A DNA stretch of 64,000 nt from Vandammella animalimorsus (GCF_002285285.1 NZ_NSJF01000001.1:186001-250000); one strand, 5' to 3'. Positions 28,460-38,309 are shown, numbered from the stretch's first letter. Numbers and translations are program-made. Notes: generated by a model not told the origin, from the letters alone.

Positions 28460-29241
28460 ACAGCACAACCGACGAAGCGGCCCTGCTGGCCGCCGAGCTG
28501 CTGGCGCGCCGCTGGCTGCCGCGCCAGCATCCGCGCATCCGCCGCGCCCTGGTCGATGCCGAACTCTGGCAGGCGCTGGAGCAGCGCCTGGCCGGCGTGG
28601 GCCTGCGCCTGGTGGACAACATCCACGCCGACCACGTCACCGTGGCGCTGGCGCGCAGCGCCGAGAACGCTGTGCTGGGCGAGACTGGGCTGGCCAGCCA
28701 CAACAACTTTGACCTTCCGCGCGATGGCGTCTCGCTGCTGGTGGTGCTGTGGGCGCTGATCGTGCTTCCCAAGCGCGAGCGCCAGGCCGCGCGCGGCAAC
28801 GCCGCCGATGCCCCCGGCCAGGGCGAGATGTTCGCCAGCGAAAAGCCCATGCCCAAGGCCGCCAGCGTCAGCCCGCTGGTTTCCTACAAAGCGCTGCTGG
28901 CCGACTTTGGCCCGCAGCTGGGCAAGAAAACCCGGCTGGACATGAACCTCAAGCGGCTGGAGAACCACGGCTTCATCCTGCGCCGTGGCGACGACATTGC
29001 CGAAGGCCCGCTGCTGGATCTGCTGCTGGACTACGACGTGATGGCGCCGCGCATTCTGGAAGGCACGCTGGCCCAGGTGCTGGAGCGCGCCCGCGCGGCC
29101 GAGGCCCAGGCTGCGCCGGCAGAAGCCGCATCGGAAGAGGCCACGCCACAGGCTGCGCCTGAAGCCACGCCCGCGCCCCCATCGGATGCGCGCCCCGATG
29201 TCGCGCCCGCGCGGCCCGAGGCCCAGCCGCCCGTCGCCTGA
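28456..29241 (+). CDS. MukE/MksE-like (KITE) subunit
   Basis: The 261-residue protein has winged-helix-like content in its first 200 residues (SLLVVLWALIVLP near 95 and NLKRLENHGFILRRGDDI near 165). A disordered Ala/Pro/Glu-rich tail covers about 205-261. In bacterial condensins a KITE protein of this size binds the kleisin and is encoded between kleisin and SMC, exactly the position here. It begins inside the stop codon of the kleisin-like gene. Sequence similarity is low, so the assignment leans on context. Confidence 0.7.
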   Translation: MNSTTDEAALLAAELLARRWLPRQHPRIRRALVDAELWQALEQRLAGVGLRLVDNIHADHVTVALARSAENAVLGETGLASHNNFDLPRDGVSLLVVLWALIVLPKRERQAARGNAADAPGQGEMFASEKPMPKAASVSPLVSYKALLADFGPQLGKKTRLDMNLKRLENHGFILRRGDDIAEGPLLDLLLDYDVMAPRILEGTLAQVLERARAAEAQAAPAEAASEEATPQAAPEATPAPPSDARPDVAPARPEAQPPVA

Positions 29242-29255
29242 ACCGAACCTGCCCC

Positions 29256-32072
29256 ATGTTTCATCTCCAATCCATCGAACTGCTGCACTGGGACTACTGC
29301 CAGCGCCTGAGCCTGCCGCTGGACGGCGCCATCATCACCGTGGCCGGGCCCAACGGCTCGGGCAAGACCACGCTGCTGGATGCCATGCGCACCCTGCTGG
29401 GCCTGGAATGCTCGGGCGGGCGCAGCTTCAAGACCTACGCGCGCCACGCCAACGCCGATGCCTCCTGGCTGCGTGCAGTGGTGGACAACCGCCCGCGCAC
29501 GCGGCAAAGCTCCAGCCGCCCCTTTGCGCGCAACCTGCTGTATGCCGACCAGGTCACGCTGGCCTGCCGCATCCAGCGCAACAGCGGCGACTGGCAGCGG
29601 CGCTACTACATGGCCGATGGCGACGTGGCCATCGAGCAGCTGCTGGAGTTGCCCGACAAGGACTGGCTGGGCATCGAGCACTGGCGCCGCCGGCTGGAGA
29701 CGGCTGGCCTCTCGCGCGCCATCGCCCGCGTGCTGGCACTGGAGCAGGGCCAGACCGACCGCCTGTGCGAATACTCGCCCAAGGAGCTGCTGCGCCTGGT
29801 GTTCGACGTGTTCGGAGACCAGGAAGTGCTCGATCGCTACGAAGAAGCGCGCCGCCACCAGCGTGACGTGGCCGACGAAGCCGAGGCCGCCGCCAAAGAG
29901 CTGGCCCACGGCCAGGCCCAGCTGGCGCTGGTGGAGGCGCGCCTGAACCTCTACCGCCAGTACCAGGCCAAGCTGCGCGAGCGCGAGCGCCTGCACACCG
30001 AAGTCATCCCCGTGCTGGAATGGCGCGACGCGCGCGACGCCATGCTGGCCGAGGCCCAGGACTTGCACCGCCAGCGCCTGGAGCATGGCAAAAGCCTGGC
30101 GCGCCAGCGCCAGGACCGCCAGGCGCTGCTGCAGCTGGCGCAGCAGCAAGAGCAACTGGCCGTACAGCTGGCCCAGGCCGAGGCCCAGCGCAAAGCCGCG
30201 CAAGAGGCCCTGAGCGAAGCGCGCGGCCACGAAACCCCGGTCGAGGACCTGGTGCGGCAAGCCGACGAGCTGCATGCGCTGGCCCAGGTCGAAGGCGATG
30301 CGGAGCAACTGGCCCTGCGCGTGCAGCAACTGCAGCAACAGTGCCAGGCGCACGAGCGCGATTGGCACACCCGTCAGCAGGAACGCGAGGCCGCGCAGCG
30401 CGCCCTCGAACAATTGCGCAGCGCCCGCACCGCCCCGCGCCCGGAGGAAGCCACGCGCTTTGCCCAGCTGCTGTGCCAGCAGGGCATTGCCCATCACTTT
30501 GTGGCCGAGGCCATCGAAATCATCGACGAGCAATGGCGCGCGGCCGCCGAAGGCGTGCTGCGCAGCGCGCGCTGGGTGGTGGTGCTGGACGATCCCGCCG
30601 ACGAAGCCCGCGCCAGCCAGCTGGCCGAGCAGCAGCGCTACCGCCACTACCTCGTGGCCGATGCCGCGCCCGCGCCCGAGCGCGTGCCGCCGCACAGCCT
30701 GCTGGCCGCGCTGCACGTGGCCGCGCCGCTGCCCGTGTGGCTGCTCAGGACGCTGGCGGTCATCCGCTGCGTGCCCGACACCGCCGCCGGTTTTGCCGCT
30801 GGCGGCGAGTGGATCACCCCGCAGGCCTACTGGCGCGACGTCCGCGGCGGGCGCAGCGTTTGGGTGCCGCCCGGCCAGCACCAGTTCGGCGCCGCTGCGC
30901 TGGCCGCGCGGCGCGAATCCATCGAACAGCGCCTGGCCGAGCTGGATGCGCAGCTGCAGGCCATCGCCCAGCAGCAGCGCGAGAGCGAGCGCCAGCTGCA
31001 GGCCGCCAAGGCCGCCGCCGCTGGCCACCGCGCTGCCGAGGAGCTGGCGCGCCGCAGCGAGGAATTTGCCACCGCGCGCAGCCAGCTGGCGCAGCTGCGC
31101 CAGGCGCGCATCAGCGCTGGCCAGCGCTACGCCGAACTCGATCAGCAGCACCAGCGCCTGGGCGAGCAGCTGCGCCAGGCGCAAAGCCAGTACCAGCAAA
31201 CCCAGCAACGCCTGCAGGGCGACGAATCGGCTGCCAGCCGCTTTGCGCGCGAATGGCAGGGCCGCCGCGATGCGCTGCGCACGCGCAGCGCCCAATCGCG
31301 CCGTCAGCGCGGCCAATTCCCCCCGCGCTGGATCGCGCCCGAGGCCATCGCGCAACTGCGCGAGCAGTTCACCAACGCCACGCAGGCGCGGCTGCGCGGC
31401 CAGGCCGTGGCCCGCGAGCTGGAGGAGGGCGAATGGGAAACCGACCCCAGCATCGAGGAGCGCCACACGCTGATGGTCGCCCAAGTGGCTGGCCAGCAGG
31501 CCCAGTTGCAGCAGCGCCAGGCCAGCAACGAGTCGGCCCGCATCGCCGTGGACAACGCCCGCGAGCGCTACATCGATGTGCTGCGCGCCACCGTGCGCCG
31601 CTACCGCAAGAACATCACCGAGCTGGGCGAGCTGGCTGGCGTGGCCGTGCAAGCCGATACACCGCACCTGGAAAACGACGACGCGGCGCTGCGCCAGGCC
31701 GAGCTGAGGGTGCATTTCAACTTCGATGGCAAGGGGCAGATCGGCCTGAACGACGGCGAGGCTTCGGGCGGGCAGCAGGTCATCAAATCGCTGATCCTGC
31801 TGGTGGGCCTGCTCAAGGACGACGAAGCCTCGGGCGGCTTCGTCTTCATCGACGAGCCCTTTGCGCACCTGGACGTGCGCAACATCCAGCTGGTGGGGCA
31901 CTTTCTCAAGTCCACGCGCGCGCAGTACGTGCTGACCACGCCGATCACGCACAACGTCGAGGTCTTCGAGCCGGCCGACGTCACCCTGGTCACCGCCAAG
32001 AAAAAGCCTGGCGAGCGCTGGGCCCCGCCCATTGGCGTGCTGCAGCGCCGCGTGGCGCCCGAGCAGTATTGA
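29256..32072 (+). CDS. Short SMC-like ATPase (MksB/JetC-like)
   Basis: The 938-residue SMC protein has Walker A GPNGSGKT at 31-38. An N-terminal coiled coil spans about 195-390 and a hinge-like domain about 395-560 (GIAHHFVAEAIEIIDEQW, RWVVVLDD). The return coil spans about 560-760. The signature SGGQQ is at 837-841 and Walker B FVFIDEPFAHLD ends near 873 (E867). The arms are much shorter than those of SMC or MukB. Starts 14 nt after the KITE-like gene. Both head halves look intact, so it is probably a functional DNA loop-forming or plasmid-acting condensin. Confidence 0.85.
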   Translation: MFHLQSIELLHWDYCQRLSLPLDGAIITVAGPNGSGKTTLLDAMRTLLGLECSGGRSFKTYARHANADASWLRAVVDNRPRTRQSSSRPFARNLLYADQVTLACRIQRNSGDWQRRYYMADGDVAIEQLLELPDKDWLGIEHWRRRLETAGLSRAIARVLALEQGQTDRLCEYSPKELLRLVFDVFGDQEVLDRYEEARRHQRDVADEAEAAAKELAHGQAQLALVEARLNLYRQYQAKLRERERLHTEVIPVLEWRDARDAMLAEAQDLHRQRLEHGKSLARQRQDRQALLQLAQQQEQLAVQLAQAEAQRKAAQEALSEARGHETPVEDLVRQADELHALAQVEGDAEQLALRVQQLQQQCQAHERDWHTRQQEREAAQRALEQLRSARTAPRPEEATRFAQLLCQQGIAHHFVAEAIEIIDEQWRAAAEGVLRSARWVVVLDDPADEARASQLAEQQRYRHYLVADAAPAPERVPPHSLLAALHVAAPLPVWLLRTLAVIRCVPDTAAGFAAGGEWITPQAYWRDVRGGRSVWVPPGQHQFGAAALAARRESIEQRLAELDAQLQAIAQQQRESERQLQAAKAAAAGHRAAEELARRSEEFATARSQLAQLRQARISAGQRYAELDQQHQRLGEQLRQAQSQYQQTQQRLQGDESAASRFAREWQGRRDALRTRSAQSRRQRGQFPPRWIAPEAIAQLREQFTNATQARLRGQAVARELEEGEWETDPSIEERHTLMVAQVAGQQAQLQQRQASNESARIAVDNARERYIDVLRATVRRYRKNITELGELAGVAVQADTPHLENDDAALRQAELRVHFNFDGKGQIGLNDGEASGGQQVIKSLILLVGLLKDDEASGGFVFIDEPFAHLDVRNIQLVGHFLKSTRAQYVLTTPITHNVEVFEPADVTLVTAKKKPGERWAPPIGVLQRRVAPEQY

Positions 32073-32089
32073 AGAAGGGCCAGAACACC

Positions 32090-33103
32090 ATGCCCAGCGA
32101 CACGCCACTGCCGAGCGCCGCCGCCCTGGATGAGCTGCCCGGCCAGCCCTGGTGGCCGCAGCTGACGCCGCCCATGCGCGCCATCGTCACCGGCATGGCG
32201 CGCGCCCAGCGCGCGCCGCTGCACACGCTCACGCCGCAGCAGGCGCGGCAGGCCTATCGCAGCGGCGCGCAGGTGCTCGAAGAAGATCGGCCGGCGCAGG
32301 TGCAGCACCGCGACGCGCACATTCCGGCGCGCGATGGCCATGCGCTGGCGGTGCGGCTCTATACGCCTCAGGCTCAGCGCGGCCCGGCCGCCGCGCCCTG
32401 GCCGGTATTGCTGTACCTGCACGGCGGGGGCTTTGTCGTGGGCGATCTGGACACGCACGACGTGCTGTGCGCGCGCATCGCCCACAACGCGCAGCTGGCC
32501 GTGCTGGCGCTCGATTACCGGCTGGCGCCGCAGTGGCGCTTCCCTACGGCGCTGCACGATGGCTGGGACGCGCTGTGCTGGCTGACGCGCCACGGCGCGC
32601 AGTGGGGGCTGGACGGCCAGCGCCTGGCCGTGGGCGGCGACAGCGCTGGCGGCACGCTGGCGGCGGTGTTGGCGCTGATGGCACGCGATGCAGCCCTGCC
32701 GCTGCAGGCGCAGCTGCTGATCCACCCGGGCACCAGCGCCTGGCAGGACACGGCCTCGCACCAGCGCCATGCCCGCGGCCCGGTGCTGAGCGCGGCGCTG
32801 CTGCAATGGTTTTTCGCCCACTACATCGAGCCGGCGCAGCGCCAGGACTGGCGCTTTGCGCCGCTGCTGGCGCCCGAGGTGCAGGCCGTGGCCCCGGCGC
32901 TGTTCGTGCTGGCCGAGTGTGACCCACTGTGCGACGAAGCCCTGGCCTATGCCGATCGGCTGCGCATGCAGGCCGTGCCGGTGGAGCTGGAGCTGTACCG
33001 GGGCGTGGCGCACGAGTTCATCAAGATGGGTCGCCTGCTGCCCGAAGCGGCCTGGGCCCATGCGGCCATCGGCCAGTTCCTGCGGGCGCGCCTGCACGCC
33101 TGA
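32090..33103 (+). CDS. Alpha/beta hydrolase, hormone-sensitive-lipase family (esterase)
   Basis: Carboxylesterase of the HSL/fold-3 type. The oxyanion motif HGGG is at 111-114 and the nucleophile elbow GDSAGG at 183-188 has S185. The acid is probably in ECDPLCDEA and the histidine in VAHEF near the C-terminus. 337 residues, no signal peptide. It lies 17 nt after the SMC gene with AAGAAGG upstream, so it may be read through from that operon, but no functional link is evident. Confidence 0.9.
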   Translation: MPSDTPLPSAAALDELPGQPWWPQLTPPMRAIVTGMARAQRAPLHTLTPQQARQAYRSGAQVLEEDRPAQVQHRDAHIPARDGHALAVRLYTPQAQRGPAAAPWPVLLYLHGGGFVVGDLDTHDVLCARIAHNAQLAVLALDYRLAPQWRFPTALHDGWDALCWLTRHGAQWGLDGQRLAVGGDSAGGTLAAVLALMARDAALPLQAQLLIHPGTSAWQDTASHQRHARGPVLSAALLQWFFAHYIEPAQRQDWRFAPLLAPEVQAVAPALFVLAECDPLCDEALAYADRLRMQAVPVELELYRGVAHEFIKMGRLLPEAAWAHAAIGQFLRARLHA

Positions 33104-33224
33104 ATGGGCGGCAAAACCGCTTATGCTTGCGGGATTTTTCGCAATCCGGGCCGGTTGCCGCAGACCGCCGCCACCATGGTGCCAGCGGCCCAGCATGCGC
33201 CTTTGAACCCTTGATGGAGAACAC

Positions 33225-34415
33225 ATGCAATTCATTCGTTTCAGCGATTTGTGCGCCCAGGGCCAGGCCCAGGGCAAGCGGGTCTTCATTCGCGCGGACT
33301 TGAACGTGCCGCTGGACGAGCAGGGGCAAATCAGCGAGGACACGCGCATCCGCGCCTCGGTGCCGGCCATCCGCATGGCTCTGGATGCAGGCGCTGCCGT
33401 GATGGTCACCAGCCACCTGGGCCGCCCCAAGGAAGGGCAGTTGCAGCCGGGCGATTCGCTGGCGCCGGTGGCGCAGCGCCTGGGCGAGTTGCTGGGCCAG
33501 GAGGTGCCGCTGGTGCGCGACTGGGTCGATGGCGTGGACGTGGCGCCTGGCCAGGTGTTGCTGCTGGAGAACTGCCGCGGCAATGTGGGCGAGAAGAAGA
33601 ACGACGCAGAGCTGGCGCGCAAGATGGCGGCGCTGTGCGACATCTTCGTGCATGACGCCTTCGGCACGGCTCACCGGGCCGAGGCCTCGACCTACGGCAT
33701 TGCGCAGTACGCGCCCGTGGCCTGCGCCGGCCCGTTGCTGGCCGCCGAGATCGATGCGCTGGGCAAGGCGCTGCGCGAGCCCAAGCGGCCGCTGGTGGCC
33801 ATCGTGGGCGGCTCCAAGGTTTCGACCAAGCTGACCATTCTGCGCAGTCTGGCTGAAAAGGTCGATGCGCTGATCGTGGGCGGCGGCATTGCCAACACCT
33901 TCATGCTGGCCGCTGGGCTGCCGATCGGCAAAAGCCTGGCCGAGCCCGACCTGGTGGGCGAGGCCAAGGCCATCATCGACATGATGCGCGCGCGCGGCTG
34001 CGCCGTGCCCATCCCGCAGGACGTGGTGGTGGCCCAGCGCTTTGCCGCCGATGCGCAAGCCCAGACCAAGCCGGCCAGCGAAGTGCAGGCCGATGACCTG
34101 ATCCTGGACATTGGCCCCAAGACGGCCGCCGAGCTGGCCGCGCAGCTGCAGCAGGCCGGCACCATCGTCTGGAACGGGCCAGTGGGCGTGTTTGAGTTCG
34201 ATGCCTTCGAGCAGGGCACGCGCACCCTCTCGCACGCCATTGCCGATTCGCAGGCCTTCAGCATCGCCGGCGGCGGCGACACCTTGGCGGCCATTGCCAA
34301 GTACGGCCTGGAGCCGCGCATTGGCTACATCTCCACCGGCGGCGGCGCCTTCCTGGAAGTGCTGGAGGGTAAGCAATTGCCGGCTTTTGAAATCCTGGCG
34401 AAACGGGCGCAGTGA
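33225..34415 (+). CDS. pgk: Phosphoglycerate kinase
   Basis: Glycolytic/gluconeogenic enzyme converting 1,3-bisphosphoglycerate and ADP to 3-phosphoglycerate and ATP. The blocks RADLNVPLD (about 23-31), [10 protein letters not shown] (about 61-70) and the C-terminal nucleotide loop GGGDTLAA (about 346-353) are all present. 396 residues, normal length. GGAGAACAC precedes the ATG. Separated by 120 bp from the esterase and so probably with its own promoter. Confidence 0.97.
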   Translation: MQFIRFSDLCAQGQAQGKRVFIRADLNVPLDEQGQISEDTRIRASVPAIRMALDAGAAVMVTSHLGRPKEGQLQPGDSLAPVAQRLGELLGQEVPLVRDWVDGVDVAPGQVLLLENCRGNVGEKKNDAELARKMAALCDIFVHDAFGTAHRAEASTYGIAQYAPVACAGPLLAAEIDALGKALREPKRPLVAIVGGSKVSTKLTILRSLAEKVDALIVGGGIANTFMLAAGLPIGKSLAEPDLVGEAKAIIDMMRARGCAVPIPQDVVVAQRFAADAQAQTKPASEVQADDLILDIGPKTAAELAAQLQQAGTIVWNGPVGVFEFDAFEQGTRTLSHAIADSQAFSIAGGGDTLAAIAKYGLEPRIGYISTGGGAFLEVLEGKQLPAFEILAKRAQ

Positions 34416-34615
34416 GGATGCAATCAGGGCGCAAGCGGCGGCAAAAACGTGGCTTTCCTGCCAATCACTGCCAATTTTTTGCAAACAATCGAAAAAAATT
34501 GCAGATCGCTGGTGAGGAATCGCTTATCTTGTTTTCCAATATGACATTAGGTGACTAAACGTTACTTTGTGAATGTGGGCCGCCGATTCAGCGGCCTGTC
34601 AATACTAGGAGAGTC

Positions 34616-35287
34616 ATGATGCATCAACGCGTTTTTCACGCCGCCGCGCTGGCAGTGGCCGTCGCTGGTCTGGTGGGCTGCGGCAGCAGCGCAATCCCCC
34701 TGTCGCGCAATTTCGATCAGGCCGACCAGTACAAGGTCCGCTCGGCGCAGCATTGGAGCGTGATCAGCGCCGATGCGGCCAACCGCACCGCCGCCGCCCT
34801 GGAGGCCGCAGGCGTTACGCAGGGCTCGCCCATTTACGTGGCCATCCCGGAGAACGCCGGCCAGTTCGAGTGGGCCTTCCGCGACATGCTGATGACGCGC
34901 CTGGTCGAGCGCGGCGCGGCCGTGCAGCAGCACCCCGTGGCTGGCCAGTACACCGTGGTTTATCACTCTCAAGTGGTGCGTCACCCCTCCAATCTGTGGG
35001 TGGGCGGCCATGGCGGGCGCGATTACTACAACCTGGGCGATGGCGTGAGCGTGCGCTATGGCCGCCACAATGTGCAGACCACGCCGCTGGCGCCCCATTA
35101 CGACCACGATGGTCCGCTGCGCAGCTATTCCGGCCAGTCCGGCACGGAGTTGGTGCTGACGACTGCCGTGCTGCACAATGAGCGCTTCCTCTCGCGCACG
35201 ACCGACGTCTACTATCTGGAGAATGTGGACGCCGGCCTGTTCCAAAGCAGCTTCAAGAACATCAATATGAAAGTGGTGAACCAATGA
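34616..35287 (+). CDS. Lipoprotein, function unknown
   Basis: The 223-residue precursor has a lipobox LVGC with C22, giving a lipidated mature protein of about 202 residues with no Asp at +2, so probably outer membrane. No catalytic motif recognised. The region WVGGHGGRDYYNLGDG and a Tyr/His-rich stretch are distinctive. AGGAGAG precedes two adjacent ATGs (34616 and 34619); either could be used. It overlaps the next lipoprotein gene by 4 nt (ATGA), so the two are coupled. The 200-bp upstream gap is AT-rich compared with its surroundings. Confidence 0.8.
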   Translation: MMHQRVFHAAALAVAVAGLVGCGSSAIPLSRNFDQADQYKVRSAQHWSVISADAANRTAAALEAAGVTQGSPIYVAIPENAGQFEWAFRDMLMTRLVERGAAVQQHPVAGQYTVVYHSQVVRHPSNLWVGGHGGRDYYNLGDGVSVRYGRHNVQTTPLAPHYDHDGPLRSYSGQSGTELVLTTAVLHNERFLSRTTDVYYLENVDAGLFQSSFKNINMKVVNQ

Positions 35288-35838
35288 AAGTCCAATTTCT
35301 TGCATCTGCGCTGGCTGCGGCCGCACTGGTCGCTGGCTGCGCGAATCACACCAACACCGTCCGTGTCGAGCCCAGCTACCAGGACGCGGCCAGCAACAGC
35401 TTTCTGAAAACCAACCAGAACGCTGCGCAGCAGTTGATCAGCGGCTACGACACCACGGCCTTTCAGAACAGCCCGCTGCTGGTGGCCACCATTGTGGACG
35501 TCAACGACACGCGCGTGTCCGCCCCGCTGGGCCGCACGCTCTCCGAGCAGTACGCCTCGACCCTGGCCAATGCAGGCTTGAACGTGCGCGAGATCAAGCT
35601 GCGCGGCAATGTTTTCGTGCAGGAAGGCACGGGCGAGCTGCTGCTCTCGCGTGAGATTCAGGACATCGCCAAGAGCCAGAACTCCGGCGTGGTGCTGGTG
35701 GGCACCTACTCTGCTGCAGCGCGCTTCACCTACGTCAGCCTGAAGCTGGTGCGCACGCAGGACAGCCGCATCATCAGCGCTTACGACTACACCCTGCCCA
35801 ACAACCGCGACGTGCGCCGCCTGCTGCAGTCGAACTGA
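35284..35838 (+). CDS. FlgO-like domain lipoprotein
   Basis: The 184-residue precursor has the lipobox VAGC with C19. The mature part follows the FlgO domain pattern: LLVATIVDVND, PLGRTLSEQYASTLANAG, LLLSREIQDIA and VVLVGTYSAAARFTYVSLKL. FlgO is an outer-membrane lipoprotein tied to flagellar motility in Vibrio, yet no flagellar gene is near. It is coupled to the preceding lipoprotein, suggesting an envelope complex of two lipoproteins. Confidence 0.82.
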   Translation: MKVQFLASALAAAALVAGCANHTNTVRVEPSYQDAASNSFLKTNQNAAQQLISGYDTTAFQNSPLLVATIVDVNDTRVSAPLGRTLSEQYASTLANAGLNVREIKLRGNVFVQEGTGELLLSREIQDIAKSQNSGVVLVGTYSAAARFTYVSLKLVRTQDSRIISAYDYTLPNNRDVRRLLQSN

Positions 35839-35889
35839 TGGCTTGCGATGCCTGCGCCGGCTTGATGGCGCGGGCAGGCGCCAATTGGA

Positions 35890-35922
35890 AAAAATGCCAG
35901 CAACTCCTCGGGGCTGCTGGCA
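35890..35922 (-). terminator. Terminator downstream of azlD
   Basis: TGCCAGCA (35895-35902) pairs with TGCTGGCA (35915-35922). On the minus strand the hairpin is followed by TTTTTTCC. It would end the def-fmt-azlC-azlD transcript and may also serve the convergent lipoprotein genes. The rest of 35839-35995 shows only GC-rich inverted repeats. Confidence 0.8.
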
Positions 35923-35995
35923 TTGCTCGTTTTGGGGCCTGTGCTGTGGGCCTGCACTTTGGCGGCCTTGCGCTGGAGTTATCGCATCAACGCGG

Positions 35996-36331
35996 CTACC
36001 AGCCCAGGCCCAGGCGCAAAGGCAGATAAACCAGCATGCCGGTGATGATGGTGCCCAGAATGCCTCGGCGCAAAAAGAAGTACAGGCAGGCCGCTGGCGT
36101 GGCCCAGAGCCGGGCGTCGCGCCAGGTGTCAATCAATTGCCCATCGCTCATGAGCAGCTCCGGGATGATGACAGCCGCCAGCGCTGCCAAGGGGGCGTAT
36201 TTCAGGCCACGGCGCAGCCAGTCGGGCAGCGGCAACTCACGGCGCGGGATGACGAAAAAAGCCCGCGTGATCAGCGTCACCAGGGTCAGGCCCAGGATGG
36301 CTGCCAGGGTGTACCAGTCGTTGCTGTCCAT
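35996..36331 (-). CDS. azlD: AzlD-like branched-chain amino acid exporter small subunit
   Basis: The 111-residue membrane protein has about four hydrophobic segments and the AzlD pattern ITRAFFVIPR, LKYAPLAALAAVIIPEL. With AzlC it forms an exporter of branched-chain amino acids in the LIV-E family. The ATG at 36331 lies 11 nt after the azlC stop. Confidence 0.9.
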   Translation of the reverse strand: MDSNDWYTLAAILGLTLVTLITRAFFVIPRRELPLPDWLRRGLKYAPLAALAAVIIPELLMSDGQLIDTWRDARLWATPAACLYFFLRRGILGTIITGMLVYLPLRLGLGW

Positions 36332-36342
36332 GGGGTGCGGCC

Positions 36343-37152
36343 TTATTGCGTCTTGGTGGGCGTCTTGGCGGATGTCTGGGCGTTCTGGCGCTCGCGCACG
36401 ATACGTTGGGTGTGGTCGAACAGCAGGCCCAGTACCACGGCCGCGCCAATGGCCACCAGGATGTTGAGCCTGAGCGGCAAGCCGTAGGCCGCGATGGCCA
36501 CGCCGCCGGCGACCAGCGCGGCCAGGGCGGTGTAGCGGTCCACCAGCATGGACAGCGTCACGCCCAGCAGGGCCAGGATGCCAGCAAAGCCCAGGCCCCA
36601 GTGCATAGGGATGAAGTTGGCCAGCAAGATGCCCAGCATCGAAGGGACTTGCCAGGCCAGCCAAGTCACGCCCACGCTGCCCCAGAGGTAGGGCTCATGC
36701 TCCGGGCTGGGGCTGGGGTCCTGAAAGCGCTTGAAGAACAGCACGAACACCATGTCCGTGGCCAGGTAGGTCATCAGCAGCCGTTTGATGGGCGGCCAGT
36801 GGGCGAGCGGCGTGCGCCACATGCTGCTGAAGATGACAAAGCGCAGGTTGACGCACAGGCCCGTCAGCCAGATCACCCACAGCGGCGATTGCAAGGCCAG
36901 CAAGGGCAGCACCGCCAGCTGCGAGCTGCCGGCATAGACCAGCAGCGACATCAGCACCGCCATGGGCACCGACAGCCCGCTTTTCACCATGGCCACGCCA
37001 GTGACCAGGCCCCAGGCGCCGATGCCCAGCGCCACTTGCAGCTGGGCGCGCGCACCTTCGCGAAAGGCCGGGTGGCGCAGCAAGGCCTGCATCCTCGTCT
37101 GGCCATGCGGCGCGGACTCGGGGGCGGGTGTGGGCGACAAGGGGGCGGGCAT
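36343..37152 (-). CDS. azlC: AzlC-like branched-chain amino acid exporter large subunit
   Basis: Inner-membrane protein of the AzlC/YgaZ family, about six to seven hydrophobic segments (LVYAGSSQLAVLPLLALQSP, NLRFVIFSSMW). The start is uncertain: ATG 37152 (269 residues) lies 34 nt after the fmt stop; ATG 37092 with GAGG directly before it, and ATG 37242 inside fmt, are alternatives. Cotranscribed with fmt and azlD. Confidence 0.88.
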   Translation of the reverse strand: MPAPLSPTPAPESAPHGQTRMQALLRHPAFREGARAQLQVALGIGAWGLVTGVAMVKSGLSVPMAVLMSLLVYAGSSQLAVLPLLALQSPLWVIWLTGLCVNLRFVIFSSMWRTPLAHWPPIKRLLMTYLATDMVFVLFFKRFQDPSPSPEHEPYLWGSVGVTWLAWQVPSMLGILLANFIPMHWGLGFAGILALLGVTLSMLVDRYTALAALVAGGVAIAAYGLPLRLNILVAIGAAVVLGLLFDHTQRIVRERQNAQTSAKTPTKTQ

Positions 37153-37186
37153 GGCGTGGGGCGCTCGGGGTTGGGACGGAGCGGAT

Positions 37187-38248
37187 TCAGCCGCGCGCCT
37201 CGTGCGCGGTGGCTGCATCGGTGCCGACAGCGGCAAAGCCATCTCCGGCGGCGATGATAAAGCCGTTGAGAAACTGCTGCACAGGCTGGCGCTTGCCGCC
37301 GGCGCGCTGCAATTGCAGCAGGCGCAGCACGCTGCCTTGGCCGCAGGCCACGTCTACGCCTTGGCGATTGACCTGCAGCACGGTGCCTGGCGCAGCCGTT
37401 GCTCCGGTGCTGGCATCCGCATCTGCATTTGCATCTGTGGCCGGGGCTGGCAAGGCCTGGGCCTGCCAGATTTTCAGCGTCTGCACTGCGTCGCCGGTTG
37501 CGGCTTGGAACAGCGCCTGCGCACCGGGAAAGGGATCGAAAGCGCAAATCTGGCGCGCCAACTCATGGGCCGGGCGCTGCCAGTCGAGCTGGCTTTGCGA
37601 GCGTTCGATCTTGTGCGCATAGCTGATGCCCTCGGCCGGCTGGGGCTGGCTGGGCAGCGGCGCCTGGGTTTGCTGCAGCTGCTCAAGCGCTGTGACGATG
37701 CACTGGCCGCCCAGCTGCGCCAGGCGGTCGTGCAGTTGCGCCGTGCTTTCGCCGGCGTGGATCGGGATGGCCTGGCGGGAGACGATGGCGCCGGTGTCCA
37801 GGCCCTCGTCCATCTGCATGATGCTGATGCCGGTTTCGGCGTCGCCAGCCTCAATGGCGCGGTGAATGGGCGCTGCGCCGCGCCAGCGCGGCAACAGGCT
37901 GGCGTGGATGTTCAGGCAGCCGTAGCGCGGCATCTGCAGCAACCAGGTCGGCAGAATCAGCCCATAGGCGGCCACGACCATCAAGTCCAGCTGCAGCTCG
38001 GCCAGCGCCTGTTGGGCGGCGGCAGCATCGGCTGCGTACTTGCCATCCAGCCGCAGCCCTTGGGGTTGCAGCACGGCAATGCCGTGCGCCTGGGCGAGCT
38101 GCTTGACCGGCGAGGGCGCAAGGCGCAGGCCCCGGCCAGCGGGGCGGTCGGGCTGTGTCAGCACCACAACGGGGCGAAAGCCCGCCGCCAGCATGGCGGC
38201 CAGGGCCTGTTGGGCAAACTCCGGCGTGCCGGCAAAAGCAATGCGCAT
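37187..38248 (-). CDS. fmt: Methionyl-tRNA formyltransferase
   Basis: Formylates initiator Met-tRNA with 10-formyl-tetrahydrofolate. The catalytic set N113, H115 and D151 is visible ([16 protein letters not shown] and DEGLDTGAI). The C-terminal tRNA-binding domain starts near 215. 353 residues; an Ala/Asp/Thr-rich insertion near 280-295 lengthens it slightly. GGAGCCCTC stands before the ATG at 38248. Follows def, the classical pairing. Confidence 0.96.
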   Translation of the reverse strand: MRIAFAGTPEFAQQALAAMLAAGFRPVVVLTQPDRPAGRGLRLAPSPVKQLAQAHGIAVLQPQGLRLDGKYAADAAAAQQALAELQLDLMVVAAYGLILPTWLLQMPRYGCLNIHASLLPRWRGAAPIHRAIEAGDAETGISIMQMDEGLDTGAIVSRQAIPIHAGESTAQLHDRLAQLGGQCIVTALEQLQQTQAPLPSQPQPAEGISYAHKIERSQSQLDWQRPAHELARQICAFDPFPGAQALFQAATGDAVQTLKIWQAQALPAPATDANADADASTGATAAPGTVLQVNRQGVDVACGQGSVLRLLQLQRAGGKRQPVQQFLNGFIIAAGDGFAAVGTDAATAHEARG

Positions 38249-38287
38249 GAGGGCTCCTGGCGGTGGGCGATGCACGATGAATGAAGT

Positions 38288-38309
38288 GCGCCCGCTGTGT
38301 TGCGGGCGC
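38288..38309 (-). other. Hairpin between def and fmt
   Basis: GCGCCCGC and GCGGGCGC pair across a 6-nt loop in the 89-bp gap between def and fmt. No U-tract follows, so it may be an mRNA stability or processing element instead of a terminator. Confidence 0.4.

Noticed and set aside
27011-32072. Calling the SMC operon a Wadjet (JetABCD) defence system
   Set aside because: No JetD-type nuclease gene is present next to it, and the following gene is an esterase, so defence is not supported by the sequence alone.
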